Assembly: GCA_963607765.1 (NCBI GenBank)
Contig: CAVDDT010000016.1
Coordinates: 62,001 to 126,000 of the forward strand
Origin: Colivicinus sp963607765
GTDB lineage: Bacteria; Bacillota_I; Bacilli_A; Erysipelotrichales; Erysipelotrichaceae
DNA length: 64,000 nt
Direction of reading: 5' to 3'
Part shown: positions 16,531 through 25,887 of the stretch, one piece after another
Layout of the letters: each line of letters begins with the position of its first letter
Position numbering within the stretch: the stretch's first letter is position 1
Notes under the pieces: model-generated
What the model saw: the letters and a program-made list of their open reading frames with translations, nothing else
What the model was told of the DNA's origin: nothing
The model's database searches: none
Translations under genes and position numbers: made by a program

Positions 16531-18048
16531 ATGAAGATAAGAAATTTGCTTAGTAGAATAATACCTATTTTATTTATTGTTGTTAGTGAAATAGCGCTAT
16601 CTGTTTTCTTATATGTGAAGTTAACTTCCAAGTTTTATTGGATTGAGTTTTTTATTCACATTATTGGCATAATTATTGTTTTAAATATCATTAGAACATC
16701 CCGTCATTTATCTAGTGATTTGATGTGGATTATTATCATAATGTTGTTTCCAGTTCCAGGAACGCTTGTTTATTTAATCATGGGAGCAAATCTTGTTACT
16801 GGGAAGACTTTTATTTCTATTTACAAGGAACAAATTAGGGCTTCTAAGTACCTTAAACAAGATAAAAATGTAAAAGATGAACTAGATATCGTTGATTCAT
16901 CATATAAGGCAAATTTCGCTTTTATTGAGCGTCAGGGTTATCCTTTTTATCGCAATACAGGATTTGATTACTTTAGTCCATGCGAAAAAGGCTTTAAAGT
17001 GATGATTGATGAAATGAAAAAGGCTAAAAAATACATTTTTATGGAATATTTTATTATTGAAGAAGGCGAAATGTGGAATACGATGCTTGATGTGCTTATT
17101 TCCAAAAGCAAGGAGGGTGTTGAATGCCGTGTCATGTATGATGACTTAGGATCTTTAAACACATTACCGGCTTCATATGCTAAAAAACTAAATAAACTAG
17201 GTATTAAGGCTGTTTCGTTTAATAGAATAAGTCCTATTATCAACACGATTATGAATCATAGAGACCATCGAAAAATTCTTGTCATTGATGGCAAGGTGGC
17301 ATTTACTGGTGGATGCAACTTGGCTGATGAATATATCAATATTAAAGAGAAACATGGCCATTGGCTTGATAATATTGTCAGAGTAAAAGGAGAGGCTGTT
17401 TGGTCTTTACTTGTAATATTCTTAACTAACTGGAATGCACTTAGACATGAAGATAATGATTATGAAAAGTTTAAAGCTAAAGTTAGTTTTACAAATGAAT
17501 TTGATGGCTATATTGCACCGTATGCTCAAACACCTATAAATAAGGAATTGACTGCTCAATCAATTTATGAAGATATATTAAACCATGCGACTGATCATGT
17601 TTATATCACGACACCATATTTGATTATAGATTCTGAAATGATTAACACTCTTATTCATACCGTTAAAAAAGGTGTTGATGTAAGAATCATATTGCCTGGA
17701 GTAGCAGATAAAAAAATAATTCACGATATAGGCGAATCATATTATCATCAGCTTATTTCAGCTGGTGTAAGGGTATATGAATATGTTCCTGGTTTTGTTC
17801 ATTCAAAAGTATTTGAAGCAGATGATAAAGTTGCAGTAGTAGGAACTATTAATTTAGACTATCGATCTTTATATCTTCATTTTGAAAACGCTGTCTTTCT
17901 ATATGGAAGCAGTAAAATTGCTGATATTAAAAAAGATATTGAAAATGCTTTAGAAAAGTCACATCAAATTGAATTAGAAGAAACACGTGTAAGTTTGTTT
18001 AAAGACTTTGCGATTGATGTGCTTAGAATTTTTGCTTCATTATTGTAA
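16531..18048 (+). CDS. cls: Cardiolipin synthase
   Basis: The 505-residue protein has two N-terminal membrane helices and two phospholipase D motifs: NHRDHRKILVIDG (around residue 245) and VHSKVFEADDKVAVVGTINLD (around 425), each HxKx4D. It joins two phosphatidylglycerols into cardiolipin at the cytoplasmic membrane. Length and layout equal bacterial ClsA. An in-frame TTG six codons upstream was rejected: it would lie within the -10 region, whereas ATG 16531 fits a leaderless start. The gene stands alone between two terminators. Confidence 0.93.
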   Translation: MKIRNLLSRIIPILFIVVSEIALSVFLYVKLTSKFYWIEFFIHIIGIIIVLNIIRTSRHLSSDLMWIIIIMLFPVPGTLVYLIMGANLVTGKTFISIYKEQIRASKYLKQDKNVKDELDIVDSSYKANFAFIERQGYPFYRNTGFDYFSPCEKGFKVMIDEMKKAKKYIFMEYFIIEEGEMWNTMLDVLISKSKEGVECRVMYDDLGSLNTLPASYAKKLNKLGIKAVSFNRISPIINTIMNHRDHRKILVIDGKVAFTGGCNLADEYINIKEKHGHWLDNIVRVKGEAVWSLLVIFLTNWNALRHEDNDYEKFKAKVSFTNEFDGYIAPYAQTPINKELTAQSIYEDILNHATDHVYITTPYLIIDSEMINTLIHTVKKGVDVRIILPGVADKKIIHDIGESYYHQLISAGVRVYEYVPGFVHSKVFEADDKVAVVGTINLDYRSLYLHFENAVFLYGSSKIADIKKDIENALEKSHQIELEETRVSLFKDFAIDVLRIFASLL

Positions 18049-18050
18049 TA

Positions 18051-18080
18051 AAAAATGCGATTCGATTGAATTGCATTTTT
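18051..18080. terminator. Bidirectional terminator between cls and the DUF5692-like gene
   Basis: AAAAATGCGATTC pairs with GAATTGCATTTTT (one G-U) around GATT; A and T runs on the two sides serve both converging genes. Confidence 0.8.
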
Positions 18081-18100
18081 GTTTAAAATATATTATTAAA

Positions 18101-19138
18101 TTATTCAGCTCTAGACATTGCTTCTTTGTAGTCAGCTTGTTCTGTGAAGACGTCATATTTATATGGATTCTTCTTAGCAGCAACTGATTTTTTAATAATA
18201 AAGCCAAGAGCAACTACGTTAATTGCAAGAGATAATACTGAAATAAAGCCTTGCATTGTAGCTGTGCCAAGAATTGGAGTGACACCAGCAGCTGTGGCAG
18301 CTTGTATTGTTCCTTCTTCATATAGCACTGGAACTACTGAGAATCTAGATCCATCCTGGAACATTGGGAATACTTGAGCAAACATACACCAAATAGCTAA
18401 AGTATTAGCTCTATTTTGAATCCAACCGCCTTTATTCCAAAGAGCATTTGCAAATGTAGGAGCAAGAAGTAATGCTAATCCGCAATACCATGCATGAGTA
18501 GGAAGATTTAGGTAAGTGTATTGGAAGTTCCACACATCATAAGCAAGAATATATATCCAAGTCATATCAGGCCATAACATATCTTTTTGGTCTTTTGAAG
18601 TATAGATGCTCCACCAACCAGTCATACAGAATATGTTGATAATGCCAGCGATGCCGTTTAATAGGTTCCACCATCCACCGTATAGCCAAACACCTTCAGA
18701 TGAATACCACCATCCACCAGATAAGTTTCCAGATCTGATTGCGCTTTCAAAATCTGATGCGACAGCGATTAAAATATTGATAGCGACAATAACAAATGGG
18801 AATGCTTTAAACCAATTAGTTTTTCCAAGTTTTCCCCACTTGTATTTGATTACCATAAATCCAAGGCATCCAGCACTAGCAGCATATAACTTTGCATAAT
18901 GGAACCAAGAATTCATGTGCACATAAGTATCGTTTGTTAGCGCCCATTCAGAGCCTTTCGCAGCTCCAACATAAATAGCGATAAAGTAAATAGTTAAAGC
19001 CAATAAAATAACTCCGAAAATGCCAATGCCGCCCCATTTAGTACGAGCAATTTCGTTGGTTACAATTAGGCCAACAAACACCATAAGCCAGCCAAGAAGT
19101 TGCCAAATGGATGTTTCTCCATAAATTTGAAATAACAT
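18101..19138 (-). CDS. Multi-pass membrane protein, DUF5692-like
   Basis: The 345-residue product has about nine hydrophobic segments and is unusually rich in tryptophan (about 20), with GGWWYSSEG, YGGWWNLLNG and TGWWSIY in the middle third and an acidic cytoplasmic-looking tail (YDVFTEQADYKEAMSRAE). I associate this pattern with the uncharacterised DUF5692 family, but from memory only. AAGGGGGA precedes the start. It is divergent from the large activase gene at 19250 with 111 bases between, so the two may share control. No function is proposed; a channel or small-molecule transporter is possible. Confidence 0.65.
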   Translation of the reverse strand: MLFQIYGETSIWQLLGWLMVFVGLIVTNEIARTKWGGIGIFGVILLALTIYFIAIYVGAAKGSEWALTNDTYVHMNSWFHYAKLYAASAGCLGFMVIKYKWGKLGKTNWFKAFPFVIVAINILIAVASDFESAIRSGNLSGGWWYSSEGVWLYGGWWNLLNGIAGIINIFCMTGWWSIYTSKDQKDMLWPDMTWIYILAYDVWNFQYTYLNLPTHAWYCGLALLLAPTFANALWNKGGWIQNRANTLAIWCMFAQVFPMFQDGSRFSVVPVLYEEGTIQAATAAGVTPILGTATMQGFISVLSLAINVVALGFIIKKSVAAKKNPYKYDVFTEQADYKEAMSRAE

Positions 19139-19236
19139 ATTGTTCCCCCTTCAAATCAAATATTATGATAATACTTTGTGAAATATTAGGCAAATCTGTT
19201 GGCAATTGTCTATCACATTTCTTTAGATTTTTTGTT

Positions 19237-19242
19237 TATAAT
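19237..19242 (+). promoter_or_regulatory. -10 box of a predicted leaderless activase transcript
   Basis: A perfect TATAAT ends 7 bases before ATG 19250, and the intervening ATTATT has no ribosome-binding site. A convincing -35 is not seen. Confidence 0.55.
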
Positions 19243-19249
19243 AATTATT

Positions 19250-22159
19250 ATGGCTAAAAGAATAGGATTAGATATAGGTTCTACTACTATAAAATGTGTA
19301 GTGCTAGAAAATGATGAAATTATATACTCAAGTTACAATAGGCATTTAAGCCATATACTTGAAAAGAGTGAAGAACTACTTCAATATGTTTTAGATAACT
19401 ATATAAAGGACGAAGAAGCGTATCTTTCTATTAGTGGTTCTGCAGGCATGGGACTTGCGCAAACATGTGATGTTCCTTTTGTCCAAGAAGTATATGCAAC
19501 CCGTGTAGCTTGTAAGAGGTTGTCTCCAGAGAGTGATGTGGTTATCGAGCTTGGTGGAGAAGACGCAAAGATTTTATTTTTAACAGGTGGCGTTGAAGTA
19601 AGAATGAATGGAAGCTGTGCTGGTGGTACAGGTGCTTTCATTGACCAAATGGCGACACTTTTAAAATTAAATGCCGATGAAATGGACAAAGAAGCTTTAA
19701 AAGCTGAAAAAATATATACTATTGCATCTAGATGTGGTGTATTCGCAAAAAGTGATGTTCAACCCTTAATTAATCAAGGGGCTAAAATAAGCGATATTAG
19801 CGCTTCTATATATAATGCGGTAGTTAATCAAACAATTGCAGGTTTAGCACAAGGAAGGCCAATTAAAGGGAATATTCTTTATTTAGGTGGACCATTAACT
19901 TTTTCACAATGCTTAAGAGAAAGTTTTGATAAAGCATTAAATTGTAAAGGAAAGTGTCCCGAGAATTCATTGTTGTATGTTGCCTTAGGTGCTGCCTTTT
20001 ATTCAGATAAGATAGTTGATATAAAGAAAGCAATTGAGAATTTAAAGAAATATTCTAGTGTGGCTAGCTATCACAGCTTAGATCCTTTATTTAAAGATGA
20101 AAATGAATATAAAGAATTTGTTGAAAGGCACAACAAGGCAAGTGTTCCTTTAAAAGAGTTTAAGTCTGATTATAAAGGAAATGTGCATATTGGCGTTGAT
20201 AGTGGTTCAACAACCATCAAAATGGTTGTTATTGATGATGAAAACAATTTGTTAAAGACTTGGTATCGTCCAAACGATGGCAATCCAATTGATTTAATTA
20301 AGGAACAATTAATTCTTTTGTACAAGGAACATCCTTATATTAATATATGCAGTTTAACAAGCACAGGATATGGTGAAGAGCTGATCAAGAATGCCTTTAG
20401 AGGCGACTTTGGCATAGTTGAAACTGTTGCCCATTTTACGGCTGCTAAATATTTCTTGAATGATGTTGATTTTATTATCGACATCGGTGGCCAAGATATG
20501 AAATGTTTCAAGATTGAAAATGGTGCAATTTCCAATATTTTCTTAAATGAAGCTTGTTCAAGTGGTTGTGGTTCTTTCCTTCAAACTTTCGCAAAAGCGT
20601 TAGGTGAGGATGTGGAAGATTTTGCTAAACTTGGTTTATTTGCTAAACATCCAGTAGACCTTGGAAGTAGATGCACGGTATTTATGAATTCACAGGTTAA
20701 ACAAGCTCAAAAAGATGGAGCTTCTATTGAAGATATTTCAGCTGGATTAGCCATTTCTGTAGTTAAAAACGCATTATATAAGGTAATTAGATGTGCGAAT
20801 GCCAAGGAACTTGGCCAAAAAGTTGTTGTTCAAGGCGGGACTTTCTATAATGAGCCTGTTTTAAGAGCTTTTGAAAAAGAAATGGGCATCGATGTTATTA
20901 GACCTAATATTGCTGGTTTAATGGGTGCTTATGGTGCTGCTTTATATGGCAAAAAGAAAAAACAAGCTAAGAGTTCAATGCTGTCACTTGATGAACTTGA
21001 AAACTTTAAACAAACTGTTACTTCTGTTAAGTGCCAAGGCTGTGGTAATCATTGTCAATTAACAATCAACACTTTTTCTGATAAAAAACGTTTTATTTCA
21101 GGAAATAGATGCGATAAGCCGGTTACTGGCAAAAGTAGCGATGATAGTTTGAATTTGTATGCTTATAAGTTAAGCAAACTTGTTGAATATGCTAACGATA
21201 CTGGCGAGTCTAATAGAACCATTGGCATTCCTTTAGTATTAAATATGTATGAATTGTTGCCTTTCTGGCATAAACTATTTAGAAGTTTAGGATTTAAGGT
21301 TATCACTTCACCTGTTTCAACACGTAAGATTTACCAAGAAGGTCAGGGCACCATTCCAAGCGATACTGCTTGTTATCCTGCCAAACTAACTCATGGTCAT
21401 ATTATCGAGCTTTTAAAAATGAATGTTGATAGGATTTGGTATCCTTGTTTAAGTTATAACTTTGATGAAGGATTAGGGGATAATCATTATAATTGTCCAG
21501 TTGTTGCTTATTATCCAGAGGTTCTTGAAGACAATATCTTTGATTTAAATAATAAGCTGATCAGAGAATTCATTGATATTTCAAATAGAGAAGAGTTCAC
21601 AAAACGTTTTCCTAAGATAATTAAGAAACATTATCCAGATTTAAATGATAATGATATTATTTCAGCCATAAATAATGCTTATGAAGAATATTATAAGCAC
21701 ATGGATGATTTATCCACTAAGGCTGATGAAATAATCAAGAGTGCTAGAGAACAAAATAAGCGTATTATTGTTTTGGCTGGTAGACCTTACCATGTTGATC
21801 CTGAAGTAAATCATGGCATTGATAAACTGATTTGTAGACTTGGCTGTGCTGTTGTCAGTGAGGATTCTTTAAGAAAGTACCATGAAAAGTTTAATACCCA
21901 AGTATTGAATCAATGGACTTATCATAGTCGTTTGTATGCTAGTGCTAAATATTGTTGCACACAAAAAGATATGGACTTGGTACAGCTTGTTTCTTTTGGG
22001 TGTGGTCTTGATGCAATTACTAGTGATGAAACACGTGAAATCTTACAAAGTGGTAATAAACTATATACTCAACTAAAAATTGATGAAATTACTAATTTAG
22101 GTACCGTCAATATTCGCCTACGTAGTTTACTTGCAGCTTTAGAGGAAAAAGGAGAATAG
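19250..22159 (+). CDS. Double BadF/HgdC-type activase with DUF2229 region (large dehydratase-activator)
   Basis: This 969-residue protein has two ASKHA-fold activase domains in tandem: IGLDIGSTTIKC (residue 4 on) and GVDSGSTTIKM (about 315 on), each with its Fe-S-binding region (GSCAGGTGAF; ACSSGCGSFLQ plus GSRCTVFMNSQ). Then come a Cys-rich patch CQGCGNHCQ (about 600) and a DUF2229 region (about 660-870, with QGTIPSDTACYPAK). In most relatives known to me this architecture continues into a single protein of about 1400 residues; here it ends and the remainder is the next gene. Activases of this class use ATP to push electrons to a low-potential Fe-S partner. The substrate is unknown. The codon at 19199 was rejected as start in favour of ATG 19250. 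Confidence 0.88.
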   Translation: MAKRIGLDIGSTTIKCVVLENDEIIYSSYNRHLSHILEKSEELLQYVLDNYIKDEEAYLSISGSAGMGLAQTCDVPFVQEVYATRVACKRLSPESDVVIELGGEDAKILFLTGGVEVRMNGSCAGGTGAFIDQMATLLKLNADEMDKEALKAEKIYTIASRCGVFAKSDVQPLINQGAKISDISASIYNAVVNQTIAGLAQGRPIKGNILYLGGPLTFSQCLRESFDKALNCKGKCPENSLLYVALGAAFYSDKIVDIKKAIENLKKYSSVASYHSLDPLFKDENEYKEFVERHNKASVPLKEFKSDYKGNVHIGVDSGSTTIKMVVIDDENNLLKTWYRPNDGNPIDLIKEQLILLYKEHPYINICSLTSTGYGEELIKNAFRGDFGIVETVAHFTAAKYFLNDVDFIIDIGGQDMKCFKIENGAISNIFLNEACSSGCGSFLQTFAKALGEDVEDFAKLGLFAKHPVDLGSRCTVFMNSQVKQAQKDGASIEDISAGLAISVVKNALYKVIRCANAKELGQKVVVQGGTFYNEPVLRAFEKEMGIDVIRPNIAGLMGAYGAALYGKKKKQAKSSMLSLDELENFKQTVTSVKCQGCGNHCQLTINTFSDKKRFISGNRCDKPVTGKSSDDSLNLYAYKLSKLVEYANDTGESNRTIGIPLVLNMYELLPFWHKLFRSLGFKVITSPVSTRKIYQEGQGTIPSDTACYPAKLTHGHIIELLKMNVDRIWYPCLSYNFDEGLGDNHYNCPVVAYYPEVLEDNIFDLNNKLIREFIDISNREEFTKRFPKIIKKHYPDLNDNDIISAINNAYEEYYKHMDDLSTKADEIIKSAREQNKRIIVLAGRPYHVDPEVNHGIDKLICRLGCAVVSEDSLRKYHEKFNTQVLNQWTYHSRLYASAKYCCTQKDMDLVQLVSFGCGLDAITSDETREILQSGNKLYTQLKIDEITNLGTVNIRLRSLLAALEEKGE

Positions 22160-22160
22160 T

Positions 22161-23417
22161 ATGGAATATTTAACACCGAATTTCACTAAAGAAATGATGA
22201 AAGACTATACAGTTCTTGTTCCTAATATGTGCGAAATACAATTTACACTTGTTAAGTCGGCCATGGAATCAGAAGGGTATGGTAATGTAGAGCTTTTAAA
22301 TAGTTCAAGCAGTGATGTTACTCAACTTGGATTAAAGTATGTTCATAATGACACTTGTTATCCTGCCTTGATTGTTATCGGCCAATTCTTAGAAGCTCTT
22401 GAATCAGGAAAATATGATTTAGACCATACAGCACTTATTATTTCTCAATCAGGTGGAGGATGCAGAGCGAGTAACTATATTAAGCTTTTACGTAAAGCTT
22501 TAGTTAGATCTGGACACAGTAATATTCCGGTTGCTAGTATCAATGCCAATGGTCTAGAAAAAGGAAGTATGATGCCTTTGACAGTTAAGATGCTTCTTAA
22601 GGTTCTTGCAGGAATTGAATATGGTGATGAACTATTAGCTTTAAGAAATCAAACTGTTGCCTATGAAATCAATAAAGGTGATAGCGATAAGATGCTTGAT
22701 AAGTGGCTTAAGACGCTTGATGATTGGATTAGACATAATAAGAATTATATGCCATGGAGTTATGCAAAAGTGTTTGATATGATAGCTAAAGATTTCGCAA
22801 GTATTCCACTAAATAAAACTCCTAAAGTTAAAGTTGGTGTAGTAGGTGAAATATATGTAAAGTTTTCTCCTACCGGAAACAATAATCTTATGGGCTTTCT
22901 TGAAAGCCAAGATTGCGAAGTTAATATGCCTGGCCTTATGGGCTATATCGAATATTGTTGCGCTAACTGGGAGATGGACTATAAGTTCTATGGTATGTCT
23001 CCTTTGATGGGCAAAGTATCAGGAAAAATTCTTAAGTTTTTAAATAATGTTGGTGTAAAAATGTCTAATGCGATGAAAAAATATGGCTTTTATGCACCTG
23101 ATAGTTTCTTAGAATTAATGAAGAAGCCAGAGGGCATTCTTGATTTAGGCACAAAGATGGGCGAAGGCTGGCTTTTAACAGGCGAAATGATTGAACTTAT
23201 TGAAGCTGGATATTCTAATATAGTTTGTGCTCAGCCATTTGGCTGTTTGCCTAATCACATTTGTGGCAAAGGCGTTGTCAATAGCATTAGAGCTAAGTTC
23301 CCAGAAGCAAATATTACGCCAATCGATTATGACCCCAGCGCTACCAAGGTTAATCAAGAAAATCGTATTAAGCTTATGTTGGCTGTTGGAAGAGAAAATT
23401 TGGAGAATAAAAAATAA
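22161..23417 (+). CDS. 2-hydroxyacyl-CoA dehydratase-like partner of the large activase
   Basis: This 418-residue protein is the C-terminal part of the 1400-residue activase/dehydratase architecture, encoded separately. SQSGGGCRASNYIKLLRKAL (about residues 94-113) is typical of the DUF2229/HgdB-like module, and conserved cysteines occur at DTCYPAL, GYIEYCCANW, QPFGCLPNH and HICGKG, likely Fe-S ligands. The gene begins one base after the activase stop with AAAGGAG, so the two make a functional pair in equal amounts. It probably accepts electrons from the activase and holds the reducing cluster. The reaction is unknown. A terminator overlaps its end. Confidence 0.85.
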   Translation: MEYLTPNFTKEMMKDYTVLVPNMCEIQFTLVKSAMESEGYGNVELLNSSSSDVTQLGLKYVHNDTCYPALIVIGQFLEALESGKYDLDHTALIISQSGGGCRASNYIKLLRKALVRSGHSNIPVASINANGLEKGSMMPLTVKMLLKVLAGIEYGDELLALRNQTVAYEINKGDSDKMLDKWLKTLDDWIRHNKNYMPWSYAKVFDMIAKDFASIPLNKTPKVKVGVVGEIYVKFSPTGNNNLMGFLESQDCEVNMPGLMGYIEYCCANWEMDYKFYGMSPLMGKVSGKILKFLNNVGVKMSNAMKKYGFYAPDSFLELMKKPEGILDLGTKMGEGWLLTGEMIELIEAGYSNIVCAQPFGCLPNHICGKGVVNSIRAKFPEANITPIDYDPSATKVNQENRIKLMLAVGRENLENKK

Positions 23418-23438
23418 AAAGCAGGAATCCTGCTTTTT
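23416..23438 (+). terminator. Terminator of the large activase pair
   Basis: AAAAAGCAGG-AAT-CCTGCTTTTT, a perfect stem with flanking A and T runs. Confidence 0.88.
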
Positions 23439-23469
23439 ATTTAATATGGGGAAAAGTATATATAGAAAG

Positions 23470-23892
23470 TTAACAATTAGCTAACTTACTACCAAGTTCA
23501 TGACATGCCTTTATGGCATCATCATCTGGTGTTAGGTGAGCAATCAATCCTTCACCATTAATAATATTTGCGCCAGCTTCTTGCATTCTAGAAACCCAAG
23601 AGCGCATCCATTGTCCATCGCCCCAGTCATATGAACCAAATAGGGCAATAGTTTTACCAGCACATATTTTTTCAACATCACAAACAAAACCATCCATTTC
23701 AGAATCTAATTCTTCAGATCCCATTGCACTTGCACCTAAAGCAAATACATTTTCATTTTCTATGTCTTTGATATTTGCATCACTTACATTAATGACATTA
23801 GCTTCTTTGCCATTAGCTCTAACACCATCACCAATAGCGTTTGCCATCATTTCGGTATTTCCTGTCATAGTCCAATAAATAATATTAATCAT
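23470..23892 (-). CDS. Flavodoxin
   Basis: A 140-residue short-chain flavodoxin. IIYWTMTGNTEMMA (residues 4-17) is the FMN phosphate-binding loop with the family's T-x-T-G-N-T form, and FALGASAMGSEEL and LFGSYDWGDGQWM are the two loops around the isoalloxazine ring. It carries single electrons at low potential in the cytoplasm, replacing ferredoxin when iron is short. AAGGAGG precedes the start. It is second in an operon after the DUF3793 gene, which has palindromic operator-like sites upstream. It is a possible electron donor to the activase systems or to PFL activase in this window (inference). Confidence 0.94.
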   Translation of the reverse strand: MINIIYWTMTGNTEMMANAIGDGVRANGKEANVINVSDANIKDIENENVFALGASAMGSEELDSEMDGFVCDVEKICAGKTIALFGSYDWGDGQWMRSWVSRMQEAGANIINGEGLIAHLTPDDDAIKACHELGSKLANC

Positions 23893-23900
23893 ATTCCTCC

Positions 23901-24488
23901 TTATGCAACAATTTCTTTTAATTGTTGACCACTAACAATTTCATATAACGATTTTTCAAAAGCTTCATCATAGCTTTTGAAAGTTTTAATAGCTTCATCT
24001 ATGTTTCCATATACTTTCCAATATTTAGTTAATAGACTGTTCTTACCATTATTGGCGATAAAACCTTTGATATCTTCTATTGGGTAATTAAGCAAAAGTC
24101 CAAGTTCATGAGGAAAGTCTCCCTGTCTACTATAGAATTTTTTGAAACGATAATGTAACTTTTTAAATACATATTCAATAGAATTTTCTAAGTAACCAAA
24201 TTCTTTAAGATATATAAAGGTGTCTTCTTTCTTTAAATAACTATCTAAATCATCTAAACGAGTAATCATCAATATTTCTTTCGACTCGTCGATATAAAGT
24301 GGAATGCAAGATAAACATGTATCCTTTAACTGTTTATCAATTTGTCTTTTAACACCTCTTTTAACAGTTAAAGTATTGGCGCTAGTAAGTCCTTTTATCA
24401 CTGGTGCACAAGAAGAAACAATCTTAAATGCAAGCCTTTGATTTGCTGAACAACACTTTAGAAATTCCATCTTTTCTTCTAGTGGCAT
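23901..24488 (-). CDS. DUF3793 family protein
   Basis: The 195-residue protein begins MPLEEKMEFLKCC and contains SSCAPVIKGL, CLSCIPLYID and the segment FPHELGLLLNYPIEDIKGFI, features I associate with DUF3793. Cys residues (three near the N-terminus, CxxC later) suggest metal or haem-related binding, but the biochemical role is unknown. In anaerobes the family is often found with flavodoxin or ferrous iron uptake genes, as here. The start at 24488 was chosen because GGAGG sits four bases before it; an upstream in-frame codon at 24506 lies inside the operator. Transcription is probably controlled by the tandem palindromes just upstream. Confidence 0.8.
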   Translation of the reverse strand: MPLEEKMEFLKCCSANQRLAFKIVSSCAPVIKGLTSANTLTVKRGVKRQIDKQLKDTCLSCIPLYIDESKEILMITRLDDLDSYLKKEDTFIYLKEFGYLENSIEYVFKKLHYRFKKFYSRQGDFPHELGLLLNYPIEDIKGFIANNGKNSLLTKYWKVYGNIDEAIKTFKSYDEAFEKSLYEIVSGQQLKEIVA

Positions 24489-24496
24489 ATAACCTC

Positions 24497-24543
24497 CAGT
24501 TAGCACTTGCTAACTACATATATAGGTTAGCATATGCTAACTG
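24497..24543 (-). promoter_or_regulatory. Two tandem 16-bp palindromes, probable DtxR-family (iron) operators
   Basis: GTTAGCACTTGCTAAC (24499-24514) and GTTAGCATATGCTAAC (24526-24541) are both near-perfect palindromes, 27 bases centre to centre, and the pair is itself symmetric with CCA/TGG at the outer edges. They lie immediately before the DUF3793 ribosome-binding site. The TTAGC...GCTAA form resembles DtxR/IdeR-type boxes, and a flavodoxin operon fits iron control. Confidence 0.7.
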
Positions 24544-24578
24544 GAAATGCAACTATTTTATTAAATTTTTTGTATTAG

Positions 24579-24606
24579 AAAAGCTGCTTAATAATAAGCA
24601 GCTTTT
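24579..24606 (-). terminator. Terminator of purBA
   Basis: AAAAGCTGCTTA pairs with TAAGCAGCTTTT around a four-base loop just after the purA stop. Confidence 0.85.
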
Positions 24607-24609
24607 ATA

Positions 24610-25878
24610 CTATTCCTTAATTAGATATGCATCTCTTTGGGCGCCTACTGAAATATATTTGATAGGAGTACCGACTAGTTTTTCTAGATACTCAATATAT
24701 TTTTTAGCGTTTTCTGGAAGATCAGCATATTTTCTACAATTGCTTACGTCACCAAAGCCCTCTAATATTTCGTACACTGGCTTAGCTTTGTTTAATCTAT
24801 CATCAACAGGGAAATCAGTTGTAACTTGTCCATCGATTTCATAACCTACACATACTGGAATTTTATCTAAATAAGATAAGACATCAAGTTTAGTTAATGC
24901 CAAATATGTAGCTCCTTGAACTTTGCAACCATATTTGCTTGCGACAGCATCGAAATATCCAACTCTTCTAGGTCGACCGGTTGCGGCACCATATTCTCCA
25001 CCAGCTTTTCTCAAGGCTTCACCTTCTTCACCGAATAATTCAATTGTGAACGGTCCTTCACCAACGCATGAAGAGTATGCTTTCATGATACCAATTGATG
25101 TATCTAATTTAGCACCTGGAATGCCTGCTCCGATTGGGCCATAAGATGCTAGAGTAGTTGAACTTGAAGTATATGGATAAATTCCAAAGTCAATATCTCT
25201 TAAAGCGCCAAGCTGTGCTTCAAACATTACATTCTTTCCTTCATCTAAAGCTTTGTTTAAATAAAGACCTGTATCTGTAATATATTGCTTAATATGATCA
25301 CCATATGTCTTAAGCCAATTCATGCATTCATCTAGACTAACGGGGTCTTTGCCGTATCCCTTTAATACAACGTTTTTAAAATCAACAATTGTCTTAAGCT
25401 TTGATTCTAGTGTTTCAACTTCCAATAAATCAGCCATTCTCAAAGCTTTCTTCATGTATTTATCGCCATATACATAGGCAATACCTCTTTTAGTAGAACC
25501 ATAGGCTTTATCAGCTAATCTTTCTTCTTCCATAATATCTTGAGCTTTATCATATGGCATACAAATGATAGCTTTATCTGAAAGCTTAAGATTATCAGGG
25601 GTAATCTTAATTCCTTTTTCTTTTAAGGCATTGATTTCTTTATCTAAATGTTCAATATCAACAACTACACCATTACCAATAACGTTTACAGTAGTTTCTC
25701 TTAAAATGCCAGAAGGCAATAGATTTAAAATAAATTTTCCTCTATCGTTTTCTACTGTATGGCCAGCATTATTACCGCCTTGGTAACGACAAACAACATC
25801 ATAATCAGAAGACAAAAGATCGACCATTCTTCCTTTTCCTTCATCTCCCCAGTTAATTCCTACAATCGCAGTTAGCAT
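24610..25878 (-). CDS. purA: Adenylosuccinate synthase
   Basis: This 422-residue enzyme joins IMP and aspartate with GTP to form adenylosuccinate, first step of the AMP branch. GINWGDEGKGR (residues 7-17) is the GTP-binding P-loop-like signature with catalytic Asp, NAGHTV holds the catalytic His, and GIMKAYSSCVGEGPF and the C-terminal GAQRDAYLI are family motifs. AAGGAGG precedes the start. It lies 9 bases after purB, the next enzyme, in one operon. No other purine genes are nearby, so this may serve interconversion of salvaged purines. Confidence 0.97.
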   Translation of the reverse strand: MLTAIVGINWGDEGKGRMVDLLSSDYDVVCRYQGGNNAGHTVENDRGKFILNLLPSGILRETTVNVIGNGVVVDIEHLDKEINALKEKGIKITPDNLKLSDKAIICMPYDKAQDIMEEERLADKAYGSTKRGIAYVYGDKYMKKALRMADLLEVETLESKLKTIVDFKNVVLKGYGKDPVSLDECMNWLKTYGDHIKQYITDTGLYLNKALDEGKNVMFEAQLGALRDIDFGIYPYTSSSTTLASYGPIGAGIPGAKLDTSIGIMKAYSSCVGEGPFTIELFGEEGEALRKAGGEYGAATGRPRRVGYFDAVASKYGCKVQGATYLALTKLDVLSYLDKIPVCVGYEIDGQVTTDFPVDDRLNKAKPVYEILEGFGDVSNCRKYADLPENAKKYIEYLEKLVGTPIKYISVGAQRDAYLIKE

Positions 25879-25887
25879 ATTTCCTCC

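Noticed and set aside
24497..24543. CRISPR-like or recombination repeat
   Set aside because: Only two units, each palindromic, placed directly before a start codon; an operator explains them better.
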